Source: Streptomyces antimycoticus (GTDB taxonomy: Bacteria > Actinomycetota > Actinomycetes > Streptomycetales > Streptomycetaceae). Taken from it: a DNA stretch of 64,000 bases. The stretch lies in the NCBI RefSeq assembly GCF_005405925.1, contig NZ_BJHV01000001.1, forward strand, positions 7,688,001 to 7,752,000, read 5' to 3'. A program made the translations under genes and the position numbers. Positions within the stretch are counted from its first letter, which is position 1, and every line of letters begins with the position of its first letter. The notes beneath the pieces are model-generated. The model did not search any database. It was not told the DNA's origin and worked only from the letters and a program-made list of their open reading frames with translations. Shown in pieces: positions 1 through 8,223 of the stretch.

Positions 1-151
1 GTGTCCGCACATTGAGACCGTCGTCGTCCTTCTTGGTCTGCTCATTGCCGTTGAGGGGGGTGAAGTGCCCCGCGGCCCACTGGCCTTCGCCGCGGTGGCG
101 TCCGGCCTTGCGGCGGGGCGTAGCGCTTGCGCGTTCCGGGGTGGCAGCCAT
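1..151 (-). CDS. Sulfite/nitrite reductase (ferredoxin type), N-terminal fragment cut by window edge
   Basis: Read on the minus strand from the ATG at 149-151, the frame stays open to the window edge (50 codons). It contains GRHRGEGQWAAGHFTPLNG followed by NEQTKKDDDGLNVRT, which I recognise as the conserved start of actinobacterial ferredoxin-dependent nitrite/sulfite reductases (siroheme and 4Fe-4S enzymes reducing sulfite to sulfide for cysteine synthesis). A GAAGGA Shine-Dalgarno lies 11 nt upstream. A cysteine-containing leader ORF of the kind placed before sulfur assimilation genes lies upstream at 378-461, which supports a sulfite rather than nitrite role. Catalytic residues are outside the window. 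Confidence 0.85.
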   Translation of the reverse strand, partial: MAATPERASATPRRKAGRHRGEGQWAAGHFTPLNGNEQTKKDDDGLNVRT

Positions 152-377
152 GGCGGTGTGTGTCCTTCGATGCGACTCTGGTGCGGCGGGTGGTACGTCG
201 GCGCGCACCGTCTGACCTGCGTGTGCGCAGGCGGGCAGGGAGTACGGCGGTGGCCGGTGCGAGATGCGGCGGGGAGGTGTCGAGGCGTGCGCGCTCGCCC
301 ACGTCGTCGGGGGCGGCGAGGGGTGCGGGGGATGCTGTGGTGCTGCCCGGGGCTTCAGAGCCCTGTCGAGGTGCGGG

Positions 378-461
378 TCAGCCCGCCGGACAGATGGCGC
401 TGGACATGCGGCCGAGATCGACGTGGCGTCGACTCACCAAGGCAATTCCAGCTCGAGACAT
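378..461 (-). CDS. Short leader peptide upstream of sulfite reductase
   Basis: A 27-codon ORF from ATG at 459-461 to TGA at 378-380. The peptide begins MSRAGIALVSRRHVDLGRMS and ends SAICPAG. I recognise the VSRRHVDLxRxxSAIC pattern as the class annotated 'putative leader peptide' before Streptomyces sulfur-assimilation genes. It carries one Cys codon four codons from the end. It lies about 230 nt upstream of the sulfite reductase start on the same strand, with no other convincing gene between. Inference: ribosome pausing at the Cys codon could tie downstream expression to cysteine supply. No obvious terminator hairpin was worked out by eye. Confidence 0.75.
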   Translation of the reverse strand: MSRAGIALVSRRHVDLGRMSSAICPAG

Positions 462-553
462 GATGGAAGCGTCGCATGGTGGTCTCTGGCGAGTCCACCT
501 TTATCCACTATGCGGACAAATCTGTCTCGCATCGCAAGACGTTGTGGTGTTGG

Positions 554-1087
554 TCACTCCTCGTCCTCGGTCTTGACGTCGAAGACGCGAAAGCCCCGGC
601 GGCGGTAGTTGTCCAGCGCGTACGGTCCGTCCTTGCTGCAGGTGTGCAGCCACACCCGCTTGGTCGGCACGCGGTCCGGCCAGCGCTCGGCCATGTCCCA
701 GGCGCGGGAGGTCCCCCAGGTCAGCAGGTGTCCGCCGATGCGGCGGCCCCGGAAAGCGGGCAGCAGACCGAAGTACACGATCTCCACCACGCCCTCGTCC
801 TGGCCCTCCAGCTCGATGTACCCGGCCGGGGTCCCGCGCTCGTACGCCACCCACGTCTCCACACCGGGCCGGTGCAGATGCTCCTCCCACGCCTCGCGCG
901 ACCACACCAGCCGGTCGGTCCACGACACATCCGAGCCCACCGAGGTGAAGAGGAAGTGGCTGAACTCGGGGCTCGGCACCTCGGCCCGGGCGATCCGCAC
1001 CCCGGCCGAGGCGGGCGGCTCCTCCGCCGGGCTGAGATCCGAGGGAGCGGTCTGCTCCAGGTGCCAGGTGGTCACGGTGATGCTCAT
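554..1087 (-). CDS. GNAT family N-acetyltransferase
   Basis: 177 aa. Acetyl-CoA-dependent N-acyltransferase of the GNAT fold. Residues about 103-121 (IVYFGLLPAFRGRRIGGHL) match motif A, the strand-loop-helix that binds acetyl-CoA pyrophosphate through R-G-R-R-I-G-G. The C-terminal part (YALDNYRRRGFRVF) matches the usual motif B region. The start is taken at ATG 1085-1087 (MSITVTTWHLE); a longer frame to 1213 would overlap the divergent gene at 1161 and has a low-complexity Ser/Pro leader. Substrate is unknown. It is transcribed toward the sulfite reductase leader. Confidence 0.75.
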   Translation of the reverse strand: MSITVTTWHLEQTAPSDLSPAEEPPASAGVRIARAEVPSPEFSHFLFTSVGSDVSWTDRLVWSREAWEEHLHRPGVETWVAYERGTPAGYIELEGQDEGVVEIVYFGLLPAFRGRRIGGHLLTWGTSRAWDMAERWPDRVPTKRVWLHTCSKDGPYALDNYRRRGFRVFDVKTEDEE

Positions 1088-1160
1088 GGTGGACAGATAA
1101 CCATGGACGCCGTTGACTCGCCTTGACGGGTATCGCTCAAGCGGGGGAGGGCGGGACGGG

Positions 1161-2336
1161 GTGTCCGGAACCGGGGATGTGGAGGAGTTCGCCGAGCTGT
1201 TGCGCGAGCTCAAGAGCAGGACGAACCGCAGCTACGCGGCGCTGGCGACCCGCAGCGGGGTGAGCGGCTCGGCGCTGCACCGCTACTGCTCGGGGACGAG
1301 CGTGCCCGGCGACTACGAGGTGATCGCGCGCTTCGGCAAGGTGTGCGGGGCCAGCAGCGAGGAGCTGCTGGAGCTGCACCGGCGCTGGGTCCTGGCCGAC
1401 GCCGAGCGCAAACGGGACGTCTCCCGCGCCCCGGCCGCCGCCGTATCCGCATCCGCTGCTCGCACGGGGCCCGCCGCGTCTGCCGTTCCGGCCGTCTCAC
1501 GGGGCGAGACGGGGGCCGGGCCGGATGCCGAGACGGGGGCGGATACGGAGTCGGGGCCGGAGCCGGAGCCCTCGGTCTCGGCCGCTGCCTCGGACCCGGC
1601 CCCGGAACCCGCGCCTGCCCCGCCGCCGTGGCGCCGTCGGCCACTGATCGCCGTGCTCGCCCTGGCCGTGGTCTCCGCCGGAGTGGCGGTCACGCCGTTA
1701 GTGGGGAAGGCGCTGACGTCCTCGGACCGCTCGGACGGGGCCTCCGACGGCCGGTTGCTGCTGTCCTCCCGCTGTCCGGTCGTGGTGAGCATGGGGCAGT
1801 CGGACGCGTGTGTGCATGAGCTCCAGTCGCTGCTCGCCCGCGCGGGCGGCGAGCTCGACATCGACGGGGCCTTCGGACCGGCCACCCAGATGCGGGTCGT
1901 GGTGTTCCAGCTCCGCAGCGGGCTGACGGCGAACGGATCGGTGGACGAGCGGACGAAGCGGGCGCTCTACGAGAACGAGGGGAAACCGCTCGACACCTGG
2001 ACGCCGGAGCGGGTCGCCCGGCGCATCCGTGAGGTCTTCACCGAGGACCCCGAGCGCGCGGTCGGCATCGCGGACTGTGCCTCGTACCTCGATCCCCTCT
2101 ACACGCTGCCCAACGCCAACGCCACCCGGAACTGGGGCGTCTTCCAGCTCTACGACGGCACGCTGCGCAAACTGGGCGGCACCCGGGAGCAGGCGCTGGA
2201 CCCGGACTGGAACATCCGGGCGGCCCATCGGCTGTGGGCGCTCACCCATGACTTCAGCGCCTGGAAAGCCTGCGACCGCGCCTATCGCGCCGGATCGAAG
2301 GGCGACAAGGGTGCCAAGGAGACCAAGGGGAGCTGA
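1161..2336 (+). CDS. XRE-type HTH protein with membrane anchor, peptidoglycan-binding domain and degenerate lysozyme-like domain
   Basis: 391 aa from GTG 1161 (a TTG at 1113 is an alternative). Residues about 5-60 form an XRE/HTH_31 DNA-binding domain (SYAALATRSGVSGSALHRYC). An Ala/Pro/Glu-rich linker follows, then a single membrane helix at about 160-182 (PLIAVLALAVVSAGVAV). Next comes a PG_binding_1 domain at about 205-275 (LDIDGAFGPATQMRVVVFQ) and a C-terminal lysozyme-like segment (ATRNWGVFQLYDG). In the lysozyme-like fold I expect C-E-S around the catalytic Glu; here it reads C-A-S (Ala307), so activity is doubtful. A TTA codon at 1698-1700 suggests bldA-dependent translation. The layout could link wall sensing to transcription; this is inference. 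Confidence 0.7.
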   Translation: MSGTGDVEEFAELLRELKSRTNRSYAALATRSGVSGSALHRYCSGTSVPGDYEVIARFGKVCGASSEELLELHRRWVLADAERKRDVSRAPAAAVSASAARTGPAASAVPAVSRGETGAGPDAETGADTESGPEPEPSVSAAASDPAPEPAPAPPPWRRRPLIAVLALAVVSAGVAVTPLVGKALTSSDRSDGASDGRLLLSSRCPVVVSMGQSDACVHELQSLLARAGGELDIDGAFGPATQMRVVVFQLRSGLTANGSVDERTKRALYENEGKPLDTWTPERVARRIREVFTEDPERAVGIADCASYLDPLYTLPNANATRNWGVFQLYDGTLRKLGGTREQALDPDWNIRAAHRLWALTHDFSAWKACDRAYRAGSKGDKGAKETKGS

Positions 2337-2531
2337 TCGCCGCCCGACGCACCGCGCGGGCCATCCCATCGGCCATCCCAGCGCCCACCGTCTCCGCAGG
2401 TCGAGGACGGTTTCCGATCCCACTGTCCCGATTTCCCCGGTCGGTCGCCCGCCCGACCCGGAGGGCTGGGATCGTGCTGCCGCCGTCCCAGACGGCCCAC
2501 GGATCCGCAGACGAAGGAGACGAAGACGACC

Positions 2532-3086
2532 ATGGCTGTGACCAGCACTCGGATCAGACTCGGCGCCCTGCTCGGCGGCGCGGTCCTCGCCACCACCGGC
2601 GTTCTCACCGCCCAGAGCGCGGTGGCGGCCCCCAGCGCCCCTGTGGCCGCCGACGCCCCCTCGGCCGCCGCGGTGACCAAGCTCAGCCACTCCGACGCGG
2701 CGAGCCGGCTGCGCGGCGCCGGGATCTCCTGGACGTCCAGCGGGGGCTGTTCGGACCGCAACAACCCGACCTGCACCTCGTTCGAGCAGATCAACCTGAC
2801 CACCGTGCAGGGTGCCATCACCCTGAAGGGGGCCACCGGCTGCGCGCTGACCATCACCGGCGGCACCGAGACCGGGCACGCCTCCGGTACGTACAGCCAC
2901 TGGAACGGCTACAAGCTGGACTTCAGCCCCACCACCTGCCTCAGCAACTACATCACGGGCACCTTCACCAACATCGGCCCGCGCCCCGGTGACGGCGCCC
3001 AGCAGTACAAGTCCGGCTCGGGCAACATCTACGCGCGCGAGAGCAACCACTGGGACGTGACCTACTACAACTGCGGAGGCTGCTGA
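2532..3086 (+). CDS. Small secreted M15-like metallopeptidase-fold protein
   Basis: 184 aa with a Sec signal peptide (positive MAVTSTRIR start, hydrophobic core, cleavage near AQSAVAAPS). The mature part carries SHWNGYKLDF with H123 and D130 in HxxGxxxD spacing, and ESNHW with E170 and H173 in ExxH spacing. Together these resemble the zinc ligands and base of M15 D-Ala-D-Ala carboxypeptidases (VanY/DacB type). Four cysteines could form disulfides, typical of exported Streptomyces proteins. A likely role is cell-wall peptide hydrolysis outside the cell. The usual Ala after HxxGx is Lys here. The family assignment rests on motif spacing only. Confidence 0.6.
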   Translation: MAVTSTRIRLGALLGGAVLATTGVLTAQSAVAAPSAPVAADAPSAAAVTKLSHSDAASRLRGAGISWTSSGGCSDRNNPTCTSFEQINLTTVQGAITLKGATGCALTITGGTETGHASGTYSHWNGYKLDFSPTTCLSNYITGTFTNIGPRPGDGAQQYKSGSGNIYARESNHWDVTYYNCGGC

Positions 3087-3293
3087 CCCGCGGCTGCCAC
3101 GCTCCCACCCGCCGTCCGGACGGCTGCAACGCGGCGCAACCTTTGCGCATGGCTGTACCCGGCACGGACAGTGGGCCCGGCGGGCGGAGGGTGGTGCCGA
3201 GTCGGCGCGGCATCCCCTCCGCCGACGCCTTTGCGGGCGGTTCGGCCTGGTCACCGGATGAGCGGCGGTGAACAGGCCCGATACGGTGAGAAG

Positions 3294-4652
3294 GTGCAGC
3301 CAGCAGAAGAAACACCGAAGCCGTCCGGCCGGCTCCGCAAGGCCCGCGCCCTGTATCGCAATGTGTCCAAGCGCAGGATGGCCTGGCTGCTGCTGAAGGA
3401 CACCGTCGATTCCTGCATGGAGTACCGGGTCACCGGACTCGCCGCCGAAGCGGCCTTCTTCACCCTGCTGTCGCTGCCGCCGCTGCTGCTCGGCCTGATC
3501 GGGCTGCTCGGCTATTTCGACGCGTGGACCAGCACCGACACGGTGGCCACCATCCGGCAGAACATTCTCGACGCCTCCGCGACCGTGCTGTCCGACCGCG
3601 GCGTCAAGGAGATCGCCCGGCCGCTGCTGGACGATGTCATCAAGGGCGGCCGCCCCGATGTGATCTCGCTGGGCTTCGCCATCGCCCTGTGGTCCGGCTC
3701 CCGCGCGGTGAACGTGTTCGTGGACACCATCACCATCATGTACGGGCTGGAGGGGCGGCGCGGGATCGTCCGGACCCGGCTGCTGTCGTTCCTGCTCTAT
3801 CTGGTGGCGCTCCTGGTCGGGGCGGTGGCGCTGCCGTTGCTGGTGATCGGGCCGGAGGCGGTGGTGGACCTGCTGCCGTCCAGCGGGGAGCCCGTACGGG
3901 TCCTGTACTGGCCCGTGGTGATGGTGCTGTCCATCGCCTTCCTCACCACGCTCTACCACGTGTCCGTGCCGGTGCGCTCGCCGTGGCGGGAGGACATCCC
4001 CGGGGCGCTGGTGGCCCTCGCGATGTGGGTGCTGGGCAGCTTTCTGCTGCGGATCTACCTGGTCCATACGGTCGAGGGCCCGACGATCTACGGCTCGCTG
4101 GCCGCACCCGTCGCGGTGCTGCTGTGGATCGGAGTGTCCGCCTTCGCGGTGCTGGTCGGGGCGGCGGTCAACGCCGCGATCGACCGGGTCTGGCCCTCGG
4201 TGGCCACGGCCGCCGGGCGTGCCGAGCGCGCCGCCCGTGCCCGGGAGGAGGCGGCCCGGCTGCGGGCGAAGGACCAGCGCACGGCGGACGACGGCGCGGC
4301 GGAGATCACTCCGCCGTCGGAGTTCCCCGAGCGCTGGGCGCAGTTCCTGCCGCACGCGGACATACGCTCCCGGCTGCACACCAAGCGCGAGGCGGCGGAG
4401 AAGACCGCCGGGAAGCCGTCGGGGAAGCCCTCGGAGAAGCCGTCGGAGAAGTCCTCGGAGGCTTCGGCCGGTCAGCCCGCCGGTCAGCCCTCGGAGCCCC
4501 CCGGGAAGGCGTCCGGGAAGGCGTCCGGGGAGCCTCGGCCGCCCCGGCAGGGGCCGAGGCGTCCGGACGTACGGTCCGCGGCGGACGGCGCGGGCGGCGC
4601 GGGCGGCGCCACGGACAGCTCCGCGGCGGACGGCGACCATCCGGTGCGCTGA
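3294..4652 (+). CDS. YihY/BrkB-family integral membrane protein
   Basis: About 452 aa. The central region has six hydrophobic helices, starting near AAEAAFFTLLSLPPLLLGLI and ending ALVVLLWIGVS-like (PVAVLLWIGVSAFAVLVGA). This matches the YihY/virulence factor BrkB family, whose transport role is unsettled. I choose GTG 3294 because TACGGT lies 6 nt upstream, which fits a leaderless transcript; ATG 3258 is an in-frame alternative, also without a clear Shine-Dalgarno. The cytoplasmic C-terminus is a long Lys/Pro/Ser/Gly-rich tail with repeated GKPS/EKPS and GKAS units, probably disordered and positively charged. Confidence 0.8.
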   Translation: MQPAEETPKPSGRLRKARALYRNVSKRRMAWLLLKDTVDSCMEYRVTGLAAEAAFFTLLSLPPLLLGLIGLLGYFDAWTSTDTVATIRQNILDASATVLSDRGVKEIARPLLDDVIKGGRPDVISLGFAIALWSGSRAVNVFVDTITIMYGLEGRRGIVRTRLLSFLLYLVALLVGAVALPLLVIGPEAVVDLLPSSGEPVRVLYWPVVMVLSIAFLTTLYHVSVPVRSPWREDIPGALVALAMWVLGSFLLRIYLVHTVEGPTIYGSLAAPVAVLLWIGVSAFAVLVGAAVNAAIDRVWPSVATAAGRAERAARAREEAARLRAKDQRTADDGAAEITPPSEFPERWAQFLPHADIRSRLHTKREAAEKTAGKPSGKPSEKPSEKSSEASAGQPAGQPSEPPGKASGKASGEPRPPRQGPRRPDVRSAADGAGGAGGATDSSAADGDHPVR

Positions 4653-4791
4653 CGCGCCCGCCCCGCCGGGAAGACGCGCCCATCCCGCCGGAAAATGGAT
4701 GGCGCCCTCGCGCGGGGCTGGGCTACGGTTCTCCCGTTCCGTGTTGGCCCGTGGTGTGACGAGTTGAGGAAAGCAGGAGGTGAGGACATTG

Positions 4792-4863
4792 ATGACGGTC
4801 ACGGTGGCGAGCGCTGCTCGCGTTCAGGAGTTCCTCGTTTCCACCCCTGCGGCCTCCGGCTGA
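4792..4863 (+). CDS. Candidate 23-aa leader peptide upstream of rsgA
   Basis: ATG 4792 to TGA 4861-4863 encodes 23 residues beginning MTVTVASAARVQEFLV. The start is preceded by AGGAGGT, one of the best ribosome binding sites in the window, with about 10 nt spacing. The ORF ends 37 nt before the GTG of rsgA and just upstream of an inverted repeat that covers the rsgA ribosome binding site. I know no described leader of this kind at rsgA. It could instead be a chance ORF; the strong Shine-Dalgarno is the main argument. Confidence 0.45.
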   Translation: MTVTVASAARVQEFLVSTPAASG

Positions 4864-4872
4864 CACCTCTTC

Positions 4873-4900
4873 GGAGGCCGCCCTTCGAAGGGTTTCCTCC
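4873..4900 (+). promoter_or_regulatory. Hairpin covering the rsgA Shine-Dalgarno
   Basis: GGAGG at 4873-4877 can pair with CCTCC at 4896-4900. Inside it, CCCTTCGAAGGG at 4881-4892 is a perfect palindrome that folds as CCCT/AGGG with a TCGA loop. The GAAGGG serving rsgA (8 nt before GTG 4901) sits in the inner stem. Translation of the mini-ORF just upstream could open or set this structure. It is seen by eye only; no energy was calculated. Confidence 0.45.
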
Positions 4901-6010
4901 GTGTTCAACACTTCCTCTGGCTCCGCGTCTTCGCACGCCCTCACCGCCTATGGCTGGGACGACGGCTGGGCGGACACGTTCGCCCCGTACGCCGCGCAGG
5001 ACCTGATGCCCGGACGGGTGCTCCGCGTGGACCGTGGCCTGTGCGATCTCGTCACGCCCCAGGGCACCGTACGGGCGGACACCGAGCTGGTGACGCCGCG
5101 CGATCCGATGCGGATCGTGTGCACCGGCGACTGGGCCGCCGTGGACGCCGAGGGCGATCCGCGCTACGTCCGCACGCTGCTGCCGCGCCGTACCGCCCTC
5201 GTACGGTCCACCTCGTCGAAGCGCTCGGACGGCCAGGTGCTGGCGGCCAACGCCGATTACGCCGTCATCGCCATCTCCCTCGCCGCCGAGCTCGACCTGG
5301 GTCGGGTGGAGCGGTTCACCGCGCTGGCCTGGGAGAGCGGCGCCCAGCCGCTGCTCGTCCTCACCAAGGCCGATCTGGTGCCCGATCCGGACACCCTGGG
5401 CCATCTGGTGTCCGACACCGAGATGGCGGCGCCCGGCGTGCGGGTGCTGCCGGTCAGCTCCGCGACGGGGGAGGGGCTGGAGGAGCTCGGCGCCCTGCTG
5501 GCCCCCGGCACCTCGGTGCTGCTCGGCCAGTCCGGCGCGGGCAAGTCCACGCTGGCGAACGCGCTGGTGGGCGCGGACGTCCAGGAGGTCCGCGCGATCC
5601 GCGACAGCGACGGCAAGGGGCGGCACACCACGACCACCCGCGATCTGCTGCCCCTGCCCTCGGGCGGGGTGCTGATCGACACCCCTGGGCTGCGCGGGGT
5701 GGGGATGTGGGGCGCCGAGGGCGGTGTCGCCCAGGCGTTCGCCGAGATCGAGGAGCTCGCCGCGCGGTGCCGCTTCCCCGACTGCGCCCACCAGGTCGAG
5801 CCGGGGTGCGCGGTGCTCGCCGCGATCGACGACGGCTCGCTTCCGGAGCGGCGGCTGGAGAGCTACCGCAAGCTGCTGCGGGAGAACGAGCGGCTCGCGG
5901 CCCGTACGGACGCGCGGCTGCGAGCGGAGATGCGGCGCGACTGGAAGCAGCGGCAGGCGCTCGGCCGCCACATGATGGAGCGAAAGCGCGGACCGATGCG
6001 CAAGCCGTAG
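4901..6010 (+). CDS. rsgA: Ribosome small subunit-dependent GTPase A
   Basis: 369 aa, GTG start. This is the circularly permuted GTPase that helps mature the 30S subunit. The G motifs appear in the permuted order typical of the family: G4 TKAD at 155-158, G1 GQSGAGKST at 209-217, G3 DTPG at 260-263. An N-terminal OB-like segment binds rRNA. A C-terminal zinc site is seen as CRFPDCAHQVEPGC (C-x4-C-x-H-x5-C), followed by a basic helical tail. Length fits the actinobacterial form. It may be controlled by the leader ORF and hairpin immediately upstream. It converges with the PPOX gene, with 12 nt between stop codons. Confidence 0.95.
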   Translation: MFNTSSGSASSHALTAYGWDDGWADTFAPYAAQDLMPGRVLRVDRGLCDLVTPQGTVRADTELVTPRDPMRIVCTGDWAAVDAEGDPRYVRTLLPRRTALVRSTSSKRSDGQVLAANADYAVIAISLAAELDLGRVERFTALAWESGAQPLLVLTKADLVPDPDTLGHLVSDTEMAAPGVRVLPVSSATGEGLEELGALLAPGTSVLLGQSGAGKSTLANALVGADVQEVRAIRDSDGKGRHTTTTRDLLPLPSGGVLIDTPGLRGVGMWGAEGGVAQAFAEIEELAARCRFPDCAHQVEPGCAVLAAIDDGSLPERRLESYRKLLRENERLAARTDARLRAEMRRDWKQRQALGRHMMERKRGPMRKP

Positions 6011-6022
6011 CGGTCCGTGGGG

Positions 6023-6421
6023 TCAGCTCACGGCCCGGCTCGTGGCCCCGGGCACGTCCTCCAGGCCCCAGCTGTACACCCAGCGCGGATGGATCCGGAT
6101 GACCTCGTCGCTCAAATGGGCGCCGAGGTCATGCGGCCCCATGCGCCGCTCCGCCTCCCCGCGGATCTCCACCCCGCACACCATCCACGGCCGCTCGCTC
6201 ACCAGGCTGTCGACGACCAGCGCCACCTTCGGATGCGTCGCGGTGTTGCGCCACTTCTTCGTCCTGCCCATGGCCAAGCCACCGATGTCGAGCGTGCCGT
6301 CCTCGTTGAGGAAGAACGCCACCGGGTTCGCCTGCGGCTGGCCGTCCGCGTCCACGGTGGCCAGCCGGCCGATCCGCTGCGATCTGAGGTAGCCGGCCTC
6401 GGGTTCCGTGAAAACAGTCAT
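6023..6421 (-). CDS. PPOX-class (F420- or FMN-dependent) oxidoreductase
   Basis: 132 aa, ATG at 6419-6421. A single split-barrel flavin-binding domain of the pyridoxamine 5'-phosphate oxidase-like superfamily: RIGRLATVDADGQPQANPVA is the typical first strand pair and MGRTKKWRNTATHPKVALVV the conserved central part. Actinobacterial members mostly use deazaflavin F420 to reduce diverse substrates. I read this one as that group (similar to MSMEG_5819-type proteins), but the cofactor cannot be fixed from sequence. It is divergent from the FAD oxidoreductase at 6585, with about 160 nt of shared upstream DNA. Confidence 0.8.
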   Translation of the reverse strand: MTVFTEPEAGYLRSQRIGRLATVDADGQPQANPVAFFLNEDGTLDIGGLAMGRTKKWRNTATHPKVALVVDSLVSERPWMVCGVEIRGEAERRMGPHDLGAHLSDEVIRIHPRWVYSWGLEDVPGATSRAVS

Positions 6422-6584
6422 GTGATCACTGTCGCGCGCCCGCGACCGGTGCGCATGAGACGCCGGACCGGCACCACCTGCGCCAAGAGTGTTCGACCGA
6501 AACACCGATTCGGGTGGCTGTGCACGGTAACTCGACGCCACGATGACCCTGAGACGGTGATACGGAACGAGAGAGCGAGTTGCG

Positions 6585-8036
6585 ATGAACCAGGCCAGGG
6601 ACGAGTACGACGTCATCGTGCTGGGCGCGGGCCCGGTCGGCGAGAACGTGGCCGACCGGACCCGCGCGGCCGGGCTCTCCACGGCGATCGTGGAGCGTGA
6701 GCTGGTCGGCGGTGAGTGTTCGTACTGGGCCTGCGTCCCCAGTAAGGCGCTGCTGCGCCCGGTGCTCGCCCGGGCCGAGGCCCGCCAGGTGCCGGGGCTG
6801 CGGCAGGCGGTCGGCGGAGCGCTGTCGGCGGCCGATGTCTTCGCCCACCGCGACAAGCAGGTCGGCAACTGGAAGGACGACGGTGCGCTCCCCTGGCTGG
6901 AATCGGCCGGAATCGACTTGGTGCGCGGCCACGGGCGGCTGGTCGGGCCGCAGCGGGTCGCGGTGACGTCGCCGGACGGATCCGGCGGCGACGAGCGGAT
7001 CCTCACCGCCCGGCACGCCGTGGCCGTCTGCACCGGAACCCGGGCCTCGCTGCCCCGCCTGCCCGGGATCGCCGACGTCCACCCCTGGACCAGCCGGGAG
7101 GCCACCAGCTCCTCCACGGTGCCGGAGCGGCTGATCATCGTGGGTGGCGGGGTGGTGGCCTGCGAGATGGCCACGGCCTGGAACGGCCTCGGCTCGCGCG
7201 TCACCATGCTGGTGCGCGGCTCCGGGCTGCTGGAGCGGATCGAGCCGTTCGCGGGCGAGCTGGTGGCCGAGACGCTGAGGGAGACCGGGGCCGAGGTCCG
7301 CACCGGTACGTCGGTGAAGAGTCTCGCCCGGCCGGGCGGGGCGGACGGACCGGTCACGGTCACCCTGGAGAGCGGGGAACGGCTCGAGGCGGACGAGGTG
7401 TTGTTCGCCACCGGGCGTACCCCGCACACCGATGACCTGGGCCTGGAGACGGTGGGCCTCGAATCGGGCGGCTGGCTGACGGTCGACGAGACCTGCCGGG
7501 TGCGGGACGTACCCGGCGGCTGGCTGTACGGAGTGGGCGACGTCAACCACCAGGCGCTCCTCACCCACCAGGGCAAATATCAGGCGCGGATCGCGGGCGC
7601 GGCCATCGGGGCACGCGCGCGGGGCGTCGAGCGGCTGGACACGGACCGCTGGGGCGAATACGCGATCACCGCGGACGAGGCGGCCGTACCGCAGGTCGTC
7701 TTCACCGACCCGGAGGTCGGCGCGGTCGGGCTGACCGCGGAGCAGGCCGAGGCCGAGGGCCGCAGCATCCGCGTCGTCGACGTCGACATGGGCCAGGTCG
7801 AGGGCGCGGTGCTGTACGCGGACGGCTACCGCGGCCAGGCCCGTATGGTCGTCGACCTGGACCGGGGTCATTTGATCGGCGTCACCTTCGTGGGTCCCGG
7901 CGTCAGCGAACTGCTCCACTCGGCGACGATCGCCATTGCGGGCGAGGTCCCCATCGAGCGGCTGTGGCATGCGGTGCCGTCGTTCCCCACGATCAGCGAG
8001 GTCTGGCTGCGGTTCCTGGAGACGTACCGGGGCTGA
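6585..8036 (+). CDS. FAD/NAD(P)-dependent pyridine nucleotide-disulfide oxidoreductase, class I-like
   Basis: 483 aa. FAD-binding Rossmann motif VLGAGPVGEN is near the N-terminus. A redox disulfide C45-x4-C50 (GGECSYWACVPSK) is in the class I position, a second NAD(P) Rossmann motif IIVGGGVVACE lies near residue 185, and an FAD contact ATGRTPHTDDLGLE follows, then the dimerization domain. In lipoamide dehydrogenases and mercuric reductases the C-terminus carries His-Glu in HPTxxE; here the stretch reads SFPTISE, so the catalytic His is Phe. Lipoamide activity is therefore unlikely and the true substrate is unknown. Confidence 0.85.
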   Translation: MNQARDEYDVIVLGAGPVGENVADRTRAAGLSTAIVERELVGGECSYWACVPSKALLRPVLARAEARQVPGLRQAVGGALSAADVFAHRDKQVGNWKDDGALPWLESAGIDLVRGHGRLVGPQRVAVTSPDGSGGDERILTARHAVAVCTGTRASLPRLPGIADVHPWTSREATSSSTVPERLIIVGGGVVACEMATAWNGLGSRVTMLVRGSGLLERIEPFAGELVAETLRETGAEVRTGTSVKSLARPGGADGPVTVTLESGERLEADEVLFATGRTPHTDDLGLETVGLESGGWLTVDETCRVRDVPGGWLYGVGDVNHQALLTHQGKYQARIAGAAIGARARGVERLDTDRWGEYAITADEAAVPQVVFTDPEVGAVGLTAEQAEAEGRSIRVVDVDMGQVEGAVLYADGYRGQARMVVDLDRGHLIGVTFVGPGVSELLHSATIAIAGEVPIERLWHAVPSFPTISEVWLRFLETYRG

Positions 8037-8048
8037 GGGGGTGTGGGG

Positions 8049-8090
8049 GGCGTGGGGCCGGGGCTGAGCGTCTTGCTCCGGCCCCACGCC
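8049..8090 (+). terminator. Strong hairpin after the disulfide oxidoreductase gene
   Basis: GGCGTGGGGCCGG at 8049-8061 pairs perfectly with CCGGCCCCACGCC at 8078-8090 (13 bp) across a 16-nt loop. It starts 12 nt after the stop at 8036 and is followed by a short T-containing stretch (GCTTCCTGGTGTTTTTG). It fits a rho-independent type terminator in a high-GC genome. Confidence 0.7.
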
Positions 8091-8223
8091 GCTTCCTGGT
8101 GTTTTTGGGCTCCGCCCGGCCGCCTCAGGGGCGCGTCCCGAAGGGCTTGAGCGGGTCTTGGGCGGGCCTCGTGCCGGTCATCGCGTGGTGTTCCCGCGGA
8201 GCCTCCCTGTGGACAATGTGGGG

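Noticed and set aside
1698..4802. A 1034-codon open frame on the minus strand
   Set aside because: It runs antisense to three genes with clear domains. Its sequence is Arg/Gly/Pro/Gln-rich with no family marks, a known effect of GC-rich third codon positions.
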